Origin: Dasypus novemcinctus | Lineage: Eukaryota > Chordata > Mammalia > Cingulata > Dasypodidae | Assembly: GCF_030445035.2 (NCBI RefSeq) | Contig: NC_080677.1 | Span: 155,683,169-155,747,168 of the forward strand | Direction of reading: 5' to 3' | Length of the DNA: 64,000 nt | Shown here: one piece after another, positions 13,554 to 24,012 of the stretch | Layout: each line of letters begins with the position of its first letter | How positions within the stretch are numbered: the first letter of the stretch is position 1 | Position numbers and translations under genes: made by a program | Notes under the pieces: generated by a model | Told to the model about the DNA's origin: nothing | Databases searched by the model: none | Seen by the model: only the letters and a program-made list of their open reading frames with translations

Positions 13554-14359
13554 CAATAATATATATATTTAAAAGATACTATACCATATCCAAGTTGGGA
13601 TTATCCCAGGAATATATGAAAAATAAAAATTGCTAAAATTCTCAGAAGAAAACAATTATAGATGACATAACTTTTAGATCCATAAAATCATTTGATAAAT
13701 TTATACCAATAAAAACTCTTAGCAAACTAGAAATGGAAGGGAAATTCCTTAACCTGACAAAGTGTGTTTGCAAAACAATTGCAATACAAACAACATTTGT
13801 ATTGGTGAAATACTGAAAACATTTTTTTTAAGATCACAAACAAGACCAGGATGTCTTCTAGCACCCTAGCACCATTTCTCTTCAATGGTGCACTGGAGGT
13901 CATAGCAGAGTAGCAAGACAAGAAATAGAAATCAGCAGTAAAAATACTGGACAGCAGAAACAAAATTGCCTTTATTTGCAGATGATATGATTCTTTGCAT
14001 AGGAAAGCCAAACAAATCTACAAATAAAATGAGAGAATTTAACAAGATCATTGAATATTAAATCTATATATAAAGTCAGGATTCAGTTGGATTATGATTT
14101 CATATAAAAGAATTTCATAAAAGCAACCCAAAATGTAACAAACCTATCACTACATCTTACAAAAACCCTCAGGGGAGAGAAGTATTTGCTTTTATTGAAA
14201 GATTAAAGAAAACTGTTCTTGGATGGAAAGATTCAATATCCTAAAGATATCAGATTGACTCAACTTGTTTATAGTGTCAATGCAATTCTGATAAAAATCC
14301 TAACAGATTTCTATGGGACTTGAAATGATGATCCTTAAAATTATATGTAAGAACAAAGG

Positions 14360-14800
14360 GGGAAGTGGACTTGGCCCAGTGGATAGAGCGTCAACCTACC
14401 ACATGGGAGGTCCACGGTTCATACCCCGGACCTCCCTGACCTGTGTGCAATTGGCCCATGTGCAGTGCTGATGCATGCAAGGAGTGCCCTGCCACGCAGG
14501 GGTGTCCCCCGTGTAGGGGAGCCCCACGCACAAGGAGTGCGCCCGGTAAGGTGAGCCGCCCAGCGTGAAAGAAAGTGCAGCCTGCCCAAGAATGGTGCCA
14601 CACACACGGGGAGCTGATACAACAAGATGATGCAACAGAAAGAAACACAGATTCCGTGCCACTGATAAGGATAGAAGCGGTCACAGAAGAAAACACAGCA
14701 AATAGACATAGAGAGCAGACAACTGGAGGGGTGGGGGAGTTGGAGGGGAGAGAAATTTAATTAATTAATTAATTAATTAATTAAAATGAATATTTTTTTA
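14360..14800 (+). mobile_element. DAS-type SINE with (TTAA)n tail
   Basis: Standard head 'gtggacttggcccagtgg' and B-box-like 'gttcatacc' near 14,417. The usual (aaat)n tail is replaced by a (ttaa)n microsatellite at about 14,757-14,784. An imperfect duplication aagaacaaagg / aaggaacaaaaa lies at about 14,349-14,359 and 14,802-14,813. Confidence 0.88.
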
Positions 14801-14814
14801 AAAAGGAACAAAAA

Positions 14815-15480
14815 TGGCTGAGACCTTTTAATTTTTTAAATATATCTTTAATTTTTTAAAAAGATACTTAGATTACACAAAATGCTACCCAAAAAATTAT
14901 AAAGGATTCCCATATGCTTCACTCCCCACACCTCCCACCACATTAACTTCTTTCATTAGTGTGGTCCATTCATTGCAATTAAAGAACACATTTGGAGCAT
15001 TGCCACTAAGCATGGATTATAGTTTACATTCTCTCACACTCAGTTCTGTAGGTTATGGCAGGATATATAATGACTTGTATCTGTCATTGCAATGTCATTC
15101 AGGACGATTCCAAGTCCCAAAAATGCCCCCATATTACACCTCTTTTTCCCTCTCCCTGCCTTCAGCTCCTCGAGTGGCCACTGTTTCCACATCAATGATA
15201 TAATTTCCATTGCTAGAATACCAATAAGTCTATTGTAGAATACCAGTAAGTCCATTCTAGTCTATATTTTAGTCTCCAATCCTGAGGATTCTGGGATGGG
15301 ATGCCCACTCCACCTCTAATTGAGAGGGAACCTCAATCCCATATGGCTGATGGATAGGACTCTCCTGCTTGCAGTGAAGATTTGCTGAGACCTTTCAAAG
15401 AACAAAATAGGGGAGCTTGCCTATTATATCAAGACTTATTCAAAGCAATACAAATGAGGACTCTGTGTTAAGCAATTCTA
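14815..15480 (-). mobile_element. Xenarthran L1 3' UTR, antisense
   Basis: Antisense copy of the long L1 3' UTR found in sense at 21,046-23,933. Shared late landmarks in reverse are 'gatacttagattacacaaa' at the left, then the complement of the 'tgtcctgccat' and 'acagtggccact' texts, then 'gactctcctgcttgcag' near 15,358. A second antisense copy of its first part lies at 44,691-45,003. No gene is present; the 80-codon plus-strand frame at 14,961-15,203 is chance. Confidence 0.7.
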
Positions 15481-15497
15481 TTGTCTTCTATAGGAAA

Positions 15498-15952
15498 TGT
15501 ATTAGTTTCTAGGCTGCTGGAAGCAGATGCCATGAAATGGTTCGGCTTGAACAATGGGAATTTATTAGCTTACAGTTTTGAGGCTAAGAAAATGTCCAAA
15601 TCAAGGCATCATTGAAGTGATGCTTTCTTCTTGAGGACTAGCTAACGGCAATCAATCTTGGCTCCTCTGCCACATGACAAGGTACATGGTGGTGTCTGCT
15701 AGTCTCTCCCTTCTCTTCTGGTCTTCTTTTATTTCAGCGTCTTTCTTCTATGACTTTATTTCTTTGTCTGAATTTCATTCTCTTATAAAGGACTCCAGTG
15801 AGAAGATTAAGACTCACTCTGATTGAGGTGGGTCATGCCTTAACAGAAGTAGCCTCATCAAAAGTTCCTACTTACAATGGATTTAATCCACAGATATGAA
15901 TTAGATTTAGGATCATGTTTTTCTGGAGTACATACAGCCTCAAACCATCACA
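15498..15952 (-). mobile_element. MaLR-like LTR at the 3' side of an antisense element
   Basis: On the minus strand it reads TGTGATGGTTTGAGGC to ACTAATACA, with TATA-like 'ttataaagg' complement near 15,784. It directly abuts MaLR/ERVL-like internal sequence, whose polypurine side is the complement of 'ttctaccttctggatcccc' (about 15,953-15,971). It therefore sits in the 3' LTR position. It resembles the LTRs at 38,789-39,224 and 19,637-20,076, but not the LTR at the other end of this internal region. Confidence 0.75.
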
Positions 15953-17191
15953 TTCTACCTTCTGGATCCCCAAAAGACATGTTCTTTCTATTGCAAAATA
16001 TACTCATTCCATCACAATATCCCCAAAAACCTTAAGTTATTTCAGTAATGAAGTTAAATACCTACTCTCATCAAAATCACTTATAGGTGTGGTCAGTCCT
16101 GGGACACAATTCCCCTTCATCCATGGACCTATGAAGCCTAGACAACAAGTTATTTGCTTCCAATATACAAAGAGGGGACAAGTATCGGATGAACATTCCC
16201 ATTCCCACAGGGAGAGATTGGAAGGAAAACAGGGGTCACAGGTCACAGACAATTCTGAAACCCAGCAGAGCATAAGCCATTGGAATTTAAGGTCTGAAAG
16301 TCATCTACGGAGTGACGTTTTGTCCTCTGGGCCTGGTAGAGCAGCAGCCCCATGCTTTCCAAGTGCTTGTGCATCAACCATGCTCTCCCTGAACACTGAG
16401 GTGAAGGCTCCACCCTCTTCAAGCTTCTCTGCAATCTCCAGGTCACCAGCTCAACCCTCTCACAACTATGGGATGTTGTCCAGACTCTAGATTCTGCAGG
16501 GAATATGCTCCCCACTCTCTTGAGATGGGTGGCAGCACTCTTCCTGAACAATGGGGCAGAACATTCACTGTCTCCAAGTGCTGGGACACACTTACCCTTT
16601 CCACACTCACAGTGGGTCTGCTCTCTTGGTCTGAGAAGATGTCTTTGGTCCAGACCTCAGCTTCCATGGTTCTGCCTTTGATATGAGTTTCCCTTCAATC
16701 TGTTCTTTTTCTGTCCCTTTTAGTCCAGTCTGGCATTGGTTCTATTCGTACAGATCTCACACACAAAAAAACTTACCTGTTTTTCGCATAGTACACAGGG
16801 GTTCAAACCACCAGACAAAAGAACACTCCACAAATACCTTCCGGATAACTACATTTCTGATCCTAACTTGCCCTGAAATGACAGACTGGATCCATGTTCA
16901 GTTAAATCTTCACGAGGAGCACTATTCTCTGGGGACTCACTTTCTGGAAACTCAGAACTTTCTAAATCGTCAGTTTCTGGTTTCTTTGTGCCCAAGAATT
17001 CAGTTCTCACCTTCTCCCTTTCCTTTCACAATTTACTATAAGCTGCAAGGAGAAACCAGGCTACACTTGCCATACTTAGCTTGGAAATCCCCACAATTAA
17101 ATATCCAAGCTTTTCGCTTTCAATTTCTGCCTTCCATTTGACATCAGAACTCAAATTTTCCAGGTTCTCTTTCACTTTAAAACAAGAATCA

Positions 17192-17780
17192 GGGAAGTAG
17201 ATGTGTCTCAAGTGATAAGGCCTCCACCTACCATATGGGAGGACCCAGGTTTGATTCCTGGGGTGAGCTGACTGCCCACATGAGTGCCCACGTGGCAAGC
17301 TGAGTGCCCATGTGAGTGCCCACATGGTGAGCCAGTGCCCATACAGTGAACCAGTGCCCACACGGTGAGCCGAGTGCCTGTCTGAGTGCCCACATGGTGA
17401 GCCAAGTGCCTGCATGAGTGCCTGCATGGTGACCAGTACTCACACAGCAAGCCAGTGCCCACGCATAAGCCAGGTGCCTGCATGGTGAGCAAGTGCCTAC
17501 ACAAATGCATCATACAGCAAGATGATGATGCAACAAAAGAGACCAAGGGGAGAGTCAAGGTGAAGTGCAGCAGAGACCAGGAACTGAGGTGGCACAATTG
17601 ATAGGGAGCCTCTCTCCCCATCAGAGGCCCCCAGAATTGAATCTCAGTGAATTCTAGAGGAGAAAGACAAAAAGAGAAATAGATGCAGATCACACAGCAA
17701 ATGGACACAGACAGCAAAAACAGCAAGGAGGATGGAGGGGGAGGGAGAGGGAAAGAAAAAATAAAAATAATTTTAAAAAT
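17192..17780 (+). mobile_element. DAS-related SINE with internal minisatellite
   Basis: Long SINE variant: head 'gtagatgtgtctcaagtgat', B-box-like 'ggtttgattcc' near 17,249, then a run of about a dozen imperfect units like 'gtgcccacatggtgagcc' (about 17,268-17,505), then 'gcaagatgatgatgcaac' and an A-rich end. The duplication is aagaatca / aaggatca at 17,184-17,191 and 17,781-17,788. The same subtype occurs at 26,730-27,232 (minus) and 37,077-37,488. Antisense frames of 133 and 201 codons are repeats of the minisatellite. Confidence 0.88.
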
Positions 17781-17988
17781 AAGGATCACCTTTTTTCCAT
17801 TTTCCAATGACACATTTATAATTTTCTTCTAAGGCCTCAAAAGAAGTACCTTCAGCATCCATATTTACACCAACTCTTCAAAGCAATCGAGGCCTTTTTT
17901 ACCAAGCCCCTCACAATTTCTCCAGCCTCTATCCATTACCCAATTCCAAAGCCATTTCCACATTTTTGGTATTTGCAATAGCAGTACT

Positions 17989-18005
17989 CCACTCTCCTGA
18001 TACCA
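17989..18005 (-). promoter_or_regulatory. Primer-binding-like site of antisense MaLR/ERVL element
   Basis: The complement of 'ccactctcctgatacca' reads TGGTATCAGGAGAGTGG on the minus strand. It resembles the 3' end of tRNA-Leu and the site used by ERVL/MaLR elements. It lies four bases from the LTR edge at 18,010, the expected place. Confidence 0.6.
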
Positions 18006-18009
18006 AAAC

Positions 18010-18435
18010 TGTATTAGTCAGGGTTCTCTAGGGAATCAGAACTGAGAGGAGATATCTATAAATATTATGAGATTTTTATAAGAATTGTCTCACAAGACTG
18101 TGGAGATGCACAAGTCCAAATTCCTTAGGGCAACCGGAAGCTGGGAACTCCAATTGAACATTTTCAATGAACTCACCAGGAGAAGGTGACTAGCTGAAGG
18201 AGAGATGGAAAATCTCTTTTCTGACTGCTGAATTCTTCACTTCTTTCAAAGCTTTCATCTGTCTAAAGGCCATCTCCTCAGATGATGACAGATGTCTCAG
18301 TCATCAATGCAATCAATTTACTGATGATTTAAGTCCACAAAATGTCCTCACAGTAATAATCTGGCCGGTGCTTGCTTGACCAAATAACTGGACACCAAAA
18401 CCTGGCCAAACTGACTCATGAGCTTAACCATCACA
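18010..18435 (-). mobile_element. ERVL-type LTR at the 5' side of the antisense element
   Basis: On the minus strand it starts TGTGATGGTTAAGC and ends GAACCCTGACTAATACA. It belongs with the ERVL LTRs at 29,034-29,488 and 34,943-35,389 ('cagggttctctaggga', 'gatgcacaagtcca', 'cttgcttgaccaaa'). It occupies the 5' LTR position of the internal region to its left, yet differs in family from the LTR on the other side. Confidence 0.8.
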
Positions 18436-18439
18436 AGAA

Positions 18440-18835
18440 CCACAAGTTCTGGAGTTGTGCAACATGGATAAGAGGGATGGGCAAGGACCAGATCATACCA
18501 GACTTTGTAAATTAAGGTAAAGAGTTTGGATTTCATTCTCAGAGTAATAGGAAGCTTCTGGAGAGTTTTAAACAGGGAAGTAACATGATCTGACTTAGCT
18601 TTTTAAAAGCTCAATCTAACTACTATGTATGGCTGGAAAGGGAAGCTCAATATTGAAAGAAAGGAGAGCAGTGAGGAGATGATGGTGGCTTGAGCAGTGG
18701 AGATGAAGAGAAGCATGCAGATCTGGGCTTGTTCGGGACTATAGTCTATAAGACATGCTGAGGGCCTGAAGCTGGAGGGTAAAGGAAATAAAGGAAGCCA
18801 ATTCTAGATACGTAGGTAGGTAAATTAATCAGGCC
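18440..18835. repeat. Old mammalian interspersed repeat, family not named
   Basis: Phrases such as 'ttttaaacagggaagtaaca', 'tgatctgacttag' and 'gatgatggtggcttg' (18,568-18,695) recur in an old repeat shared by placental mammals. I cannot give its name with certainty. No gene is seen. Confidence 0.45.
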
Positions 18836-19636
18836 AATTTTCCATTTTTAGTTTGGACTTTAAAATCACTTGGCAAAAAAATAGAAATAAGTTGGAAGAT
18901 GAATCAGAGGATATTTTCAGACAGAAAGAACACTGAGGTTGTACAGGTACTAATTATCATTTTAGAGTATTACATGATGTATTTTTACAACATGGTAAGT
19001 TCCTACAATCTCAGACTGAACTGAGAAAACAGCACCTGAAGGAGATATAAGCCACTTCCCCCCAAACACCCCAAATAAGGCCTCATCTATGTTATCTTTA
19101 CATGGTAACCCAGGATTTATTCCCTGAAATTGTGGAGCAAGTGGAGGAAAATATACATTCGGACACAGTCTTACATTGCTCTTAAATTACTTGGGTACCT
19201 ATGAGAAAAATCATCATTTTAATGATCTTTGGGAAACTCTGTGAAGCTACTACTTTGGAGCCAAATGACAGCATTAATTTTGCCTTCACATTCTCAGAGA
19301 ACACCAGCCCTTTTAAGAATAAAATTTCTAGCCCACAGTAGCATCACAGCCTGCTGATTTATGCAATCTTTAGCAGCATAAAAAAAAACTCAGAAGTAAT
19401 TAGCTTTGATACAGAAATTTTTGCTCATTCCCCACGGTTTGCTTTTGTTTTGGTCATGTTGAATGGCTTTTGTAATATAGACACTACACAGCCTAGCCCC
19501 CCCTATCCTTCTGTCACTGACCAGTCATGTCTGACCTGAAGAAGAGTGTGTTTTCTCTTAAGTTTATTTTTTTTCTCTCCTAACTAAGAGGAATAAAACA
19601 GACAGAAGAATAATACAGTGGAGGAGGGAAGGGGGA
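18836..19636. other. No feature seen (probably unique DNA)
   Basis: AT-rich, with no open frame, repeat match or RNA-like structure that I could recognise. Confidence 0.4.
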
Positions 19637-20076
19637 TGATGGCTTAGTTTTGCCAGAGTTGCTATGACAAATACCACACAATGGGTTGGCTTCAACAAGA
19701 GAGTTTTAAAGGACACAGTTTTAAAGGACAGAAGTCACAAACCAAGGCACCAGCAAGGCCATGTGTTCTCTCTGTGTCAGCAGTGTTCTGGTGGTGGCAG
19801 GTCTTTGTCACAGGGTGATGTCCTTGGCTGCCTCCTGTGGCTGTCTCTGACTCTGGCTTCCATGTCTTCTGGCTTCTCTGACTGTATTTGAAGTTCCTCT
19901 CTTTATAAGGCCTCCAGTTACACAGATTAAGACCCATCCTGATTCAAGTTGGCCTCATCTGAACTAATACTAACAGCTTTAAAAGGTCCTATTTACAAGT
20001 GGGTTCACATCCATAGCAACATGGATGAAGATGAAGACCATGTCTTTTGAGGGGGTACAGAATTCATTCTCCCACA
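19637..20076 (-). mobile_element. MaLR-like LTR, antisense
   Basis: Plus-strand text runs from 'tgatggcttagttttgcc' to 'cattctcccaca', the complement of a MaLR-type LTR (3' end '...GCAAAACTAAGCC', start TGTGGGAGAATG). 'ctctttataaggcctcc' near 19,899 is the complement of the usual promoter/poly-A area. It contains a local 17 bp duplication, 'gttttaaaggacac/ag', near 19,703-19,733. The 75- and 81-codon frames are incidental. Confidence 0.65.
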
Positions 20077-20339
20077 GAAGGGGATGCACTGGGATTCTGT
20101 TAGTGAAGCAAACTGCCACCCTTTTGTTCTATGCCTGGTTTGGCTCCAAATTAACTCTTTTGTCCATTCACCATCCTAAAGCCACCCAATCATAACTGCA
20201 ATCATAGCTTTGATTTTTCCATACACAGACATTATATAAATCTGATCTACTGGCTAATATCCAGGCTTCTGGTCTGCCAAAAAGGTAAGCTGTCAAAAGG
20301 CATGACATACCACAGCTTTGCTGCCTCAATATGCTATGT

Positions 20340-23300
20340 TGTGGACAAGTGGCTGGATAACATGGATTTGAGCAAGATGGCACCTCCCAAGAATGCTCAG
20401 AGATATGCCTTGGATATGTGACTACAATTCTGGATGATGCAAAAATTTATTTAAGCCTAATGTTGATGCTGATAATATACAGTTGAGCTGACCAATCTTT
20501 TACCTTTCCTCCTCCAAAGACTTTTCACTAGATATTGCAAGGCACAAAAATCAAGCCCCTTTAGCACTGATTAAGCCACATGCAAGACCTAGATTGCCAC
20601 CTGGCAGATGCTGTTTAACACCTCCAAACTCTAGGCTGAAGTTCTAGATTAAAAAGGGACCTAGCCAAGGAAGACTAGTTCCATGGTTAAGTGTTGGTGC
20701 TGTTAGTAGCAGGCCTGCCACTTCTTCTATAGTGGCCCCGCTAATAATATTTGTCCCAAATAAAGTTGCAACTGCAGTGTCATGACAAGCCAAAGATTCA
20801 TGGCACAGATTCTATCTTCTCAGTCCACACCAGTCAAACCATTTCCTGCAACAATGGCAGTTCAAAATGTTCTAATTAATCCTTCTATGATTGGGCCCAA
20901 AGATATCCTTATTACCAACAACATGGTTTCAGTGCAGAATACAGCCAGTGAATCAAACCCACTGAAGAGAAAACATGAAGATGGTGACAATGGTGCTATG
21001 TATGGAATGTGATTTAGCCTAGATGCATTTCAAAAGTCTAGTTGGTGACACCTACCTGGGTGAAATCTATGATAAGCTGGAGGTAAGTATTTGTACAGGG
21101 AAGGTATAAAATGGTGGCATAGGGATACCTTTGGGTGGGGCTTTGTGGAATTGAGGGGGGCTAGGGATGGGAGGATGGGTAATATGTCCCGAGAAATTGG
21201 GGGAGGGTGGGGGAACATATGAACATAGGAGATTGTCAGGTATGTGGTTGAGAGTATATTGTTGAGAAAACTTTTTTAAAAATATAATAAGGAAGGTTAC
21301 CTGTTTAAGATGCTTAAAGGGGAGAATCTGACATAGGACAGGCTTCTAGGAAGTGTGTGGGCGCTCATTTTGTCATAGTGGGTTATATCATTGGATGGAG
21401 ATCCATACAATGAGAGTGAAGATACACCTGGGGAGGACTGATGTTCTCAAATAGAGGGAACTGTATCTCTCGAGAGAAATCATGGCTCCCAATGCATTAG
21501 GGCAATTGAGCATGTCAAGCCCTCAACATTGTTGCAAGTATCTCTGAACATGGCCCTTCAAGCAATGAAGAGTGATTGTCACTGTGGGCCCTGAGGGAGG
21601 GGGAAAGAGGTATTGAATAAGTGGAATCAGTATAACTGTGGCCAATGGAAGTGTTCCACAAGATTATGGAAGAATGGATATAGGACATGTTAAATTACAC
21701 CAAAAATGTATAGGGGCCTATAGGCTAAAATGTAAATCATAATGTAAAACATAAGATAACTAAAAATTTAGAAAATGTATATTCTAAAATATAGACCACA
21801 ATGTAAACCCAAGTGTAACCTTGTTTGAAAGCTATTGTCTCAATATCTGTACATCAGTTGCAGTAAATATAGTATGAACATGTAAAAAGATTATTGCGGG
21901 GGAAGGGACAAAGTATCTGATGTTGAATATGTGGGAGTACTGTATATTGTATATATGAATTACTGTGGTCTAAAACTTTTGTGAAGATAAGCTTAATAAT
22001 TAGAAAAAAAGAAAAGAAAAAGAAAGGACGTAGACACTAAGGAAGAGATAGAAGAAGTTGCCTTGCCAAGGTGCATACAGGGCAACACTTATTGCAGTGA
22101 TGGAAGGCAAAACACCAAAAACAAAGCTTTTTAATTTTTTAATTTTTTGATACCCCAATTTATTTTTACTGTAAGTTTTCTAAATTAGTATGTATTCTAT
22201 ATCTAACCTCTAAACCCATTACTTTATTCCATTTTACTATTAATGGAACCTAGCAATATATTGGGCTTCATTTTCAGGGAGGTTTTGGAACACAGAGGGG
22301 TTTGATGGTGGCAGGGGAGGAATACTGGTGTGGGGTGTTATTGGTGGGGGGTGCATGTTTGGGAGGGAGTTCTGCAGGGCATATGTGCAGGGTGCATAAA
22401 AATGTTTGGATATTTTCATAGCGGTTACAGTTGGGAACGATGGCTGGGGGAGTGCTGGGTTCCTGACCAGGGGAGCTCTGTTGCATTCCCTAATGGAACA
22501 GCAACAATCCTCCAAGTGCAATGGCTAAGACCAATAAGGAAGGATGGTCCAACCTTGAAACGAATGACTATGCTTGTGGGTCTGTGGGCCTGAAATAAGA
22601 ACTAGGCCTAGAGCTGCGGAGTGCCTAAGAGTTACCTCCTGAGAGCCTCTATGTTGCTCAAATGTGGCCAGTCTCAAAGCCAAACTCAGCATGTAAATGC
22701 ATTGCCGTCCCCACAGCATGGGACATGACTCCTGGGGATGAGCCTCCCTGGCACCAAGGGATTACTACTAAGTACCGGCTGATGATGTGGCTGGAAAATG
22801 ACCTTGAATAAATGGGTCAACTCAGACCAGCAGGATATCTCAGCCTACATGTAATATCAGAAGTTAAAAATGGTTTTTGACCTTGAATAAAAGGGGGAAA
22901 TGGAAAGGACAAATGAGTTTATATGGCTATGAGTCTCCAAAAAAGAACGGGAAGGTCATCAGAGGGGTTGCCCTTACACACACCTCAGCAGAGTCCCAGA
23001 GACAGCTAAAGTAGATACAACCCCAGGTACTGGTTCTTCTGAGGGCTACAGAGACCCACAGGTTCTATGGTCACGGCAGATAGACTTTGGTGCCATGTCA
23101 GTTGGCGCTACTTTGAAGTTTGTGGTCCTGAGTGTGATGGAGTTGGACTCAGGTGTGATCTTTGTTCACAAGCCTCTCTTGTCACTTTTACCAGACCTGT
23201 GGTTGGTGCTGGGGTTTAGTGTATATTCAGGGGACCTGAATCTCTGGACTGTCCATGTGATAGCCAGGCCCTGAGCCTCAACAGACTGAGCCTCAACAGA

Positions 23301-24012
23301 CTCCTACCCCTGGTTTATTGGACTTACCCCAGCCAGCTAACAGGGAGGTGAAGAAGGTCAACCACCACACCAGGAAGCCAAGAGTGCCTACAACTGCAAA
23401 CAAGAGAATTGCATCCATCATCCAAGTGGAATCGAAGCACCCTCTCGATACAGAGGTGGAGTGGACATAACCATCCCAGGGTCCACAGAATGGAGGAAGG
23501 GTATAGATTAGAGTGGACTTACTGATACTCTATTCTGGAAATAATGTGATTAGTAATGGAAGTAAATGTAGCACTGAGATGGAGAAAGTGGCCATGGTAG
23601 CTGCTGATGGTGGGAATGGGAAGTAGAGATGTGATGTGGAGGCATTTTCAGGACTTGGAGTTGTCCTGGGTGGTACTGCAGGGAATGTTACTGGACATTG
23701 TATGTCCTCCCGTGGCCCACTGGGTGGATTGGGGGAGAGTGTAAACTGTAATGTGGACCACTGACCATGTGGTGTAGCAGTGCTCAGAGATGTATTCACC
23801 ACATGCAATGAATGTCCCATGATGATGGAGAAGGTTGTGGTTATGGGAGGAGTGGGGTGAGGGGGGTGGGGGGTATATGGGGACCTCATTTTTTTTTAAT
23901 GTAACATTAAAAATTAATTTAAAAATTTTTTTAAAAAGTCTAGTTGGTTTTGAGCTCAGTATACTGAACAAGAACATTCTAGATCTTCTCAAGTTGTATC
24001 TTAGAAAACCTA
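20340..24012 (+). pseudogene. TAF9B: TAF9B processed pseudogene, split by an L1
   Basis: Intronless copy of TAF9B, a histone-fold subunit of TFIID/SAGA-type complexes. ATG at 20,362 starts an 'MD.SKMAPPKNA'-like N-terminus. The middle of the histone fold is deleted, and the copy resumes with '(R/G)YVTTILDDAKI' and 'NVDAD'. It then shows '[14 protein letters not shown]' (about 20,558-20,600), 'GRLVPWLSVGAVSSRP', 'PNKVAT', '[16 protein letters not shown]' (about 20,870-20,917) and the C-terminal '[13 protein letters not shown]' (about 20,957-20,996). 'NPLKRKHED' and the LIKKGP..GRLVP run favour TAF9B over TAF9. Frameshifts and stops are present. The 3' UTR is interrupted at 21,046-23,933 by an L1 and continues at 23,934-24,012, where ARPC5-like sequence begins. 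Confidence 0.9.
21046..23933 (+). mobile_element. 5'-truncated L1 (long xenarthran 3' UTR) in TAF9B pseudogene
   Basis: A 2.9 kb block flanked by a perfect 14 bp duplication, aaaagtctagttgg, at 21,032-21,045 and 23,934-23,947. It carries no ORF2 and consists of the long L1 3' UTR of this lineage. An inner A-rich zone lies near 22,000, and text shared with the antisense copies at 14.8 and 44.7 kb and the sense copies at 57.4-60.5 kb runs through it. It ends with 'ggggacctca', T8, 'aatgtaacattaaaaa' and an A-rich tail. All small frames inside (for example 22,240-22,521 and 23,530-23,889, minus) are chance. Confidence 0.88.

Larger units (their letters stand above)
11552..14347 (+). mobile_element. 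L1 ORF2 body, sense, interrupted and decayed
   Basis: Sense L1 ORF2 in pieces. Endonuclease-to-linker text lies at about 11,795-12,240 ('aacatcagacaaaatagag', 'ggccacaaagcgagactcaa'). The pre-RT region follows at 12,360-12,800. RT-region text appears after the SINE at 13,570-14,340 ('gggattatcccaggaat' near 13,596, 'agatgatatgattctttgc' near 13,979). A 270 bp foreign block (about 12,806-13,075) and a minus-strand SINE interrupt it. Stops throughout. Confidence 0.75.
15953..18005 (-). mobile_element. MaLR/ERVL-like internal region, antisense
   Basis: Non-L1 sequence between an LTR at each side, ending at the right in a primer-binding-like site and the phrase 'tttgcaatagcagtactcc', complement of the usual start of MaLR internal regions. 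A DAS SINE (17,192-17,780) lies within it. The plus-strand frame of 191 codons at 15,915-16,490 starts in the LTR and runs against the element's own direction, so I treat it as chance. Minus-strand frames of 74-133 codons may be gag remnants, but no motif was recognised. Confidence 0.65.

Noticed and set aside
15915-16490. 191-codon plus-strand frame
   Set aside because: Starts in an LTR and runs opposite to the element; no domain, no initiation context, ordinary composition.
16683-17141. 152-codon plus-strand frame
   Set aside because: Within MaLR-like internal DNA on the wrong strand, no recognisable motif.
17268-17505. CRISPR-like regular repeats
   Set aside because: Units are contiguous without unique spacers and lie inside a mammalian SINE.
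22240-22521. 93- and 70-codon proline-rich minus frames, and 119/154-codon frames at 23.5-24.1 kb
   Set aside because: Antisense of G-rich L1 3' UTR; similar low-complexity frames arise in each copy of that UTR.
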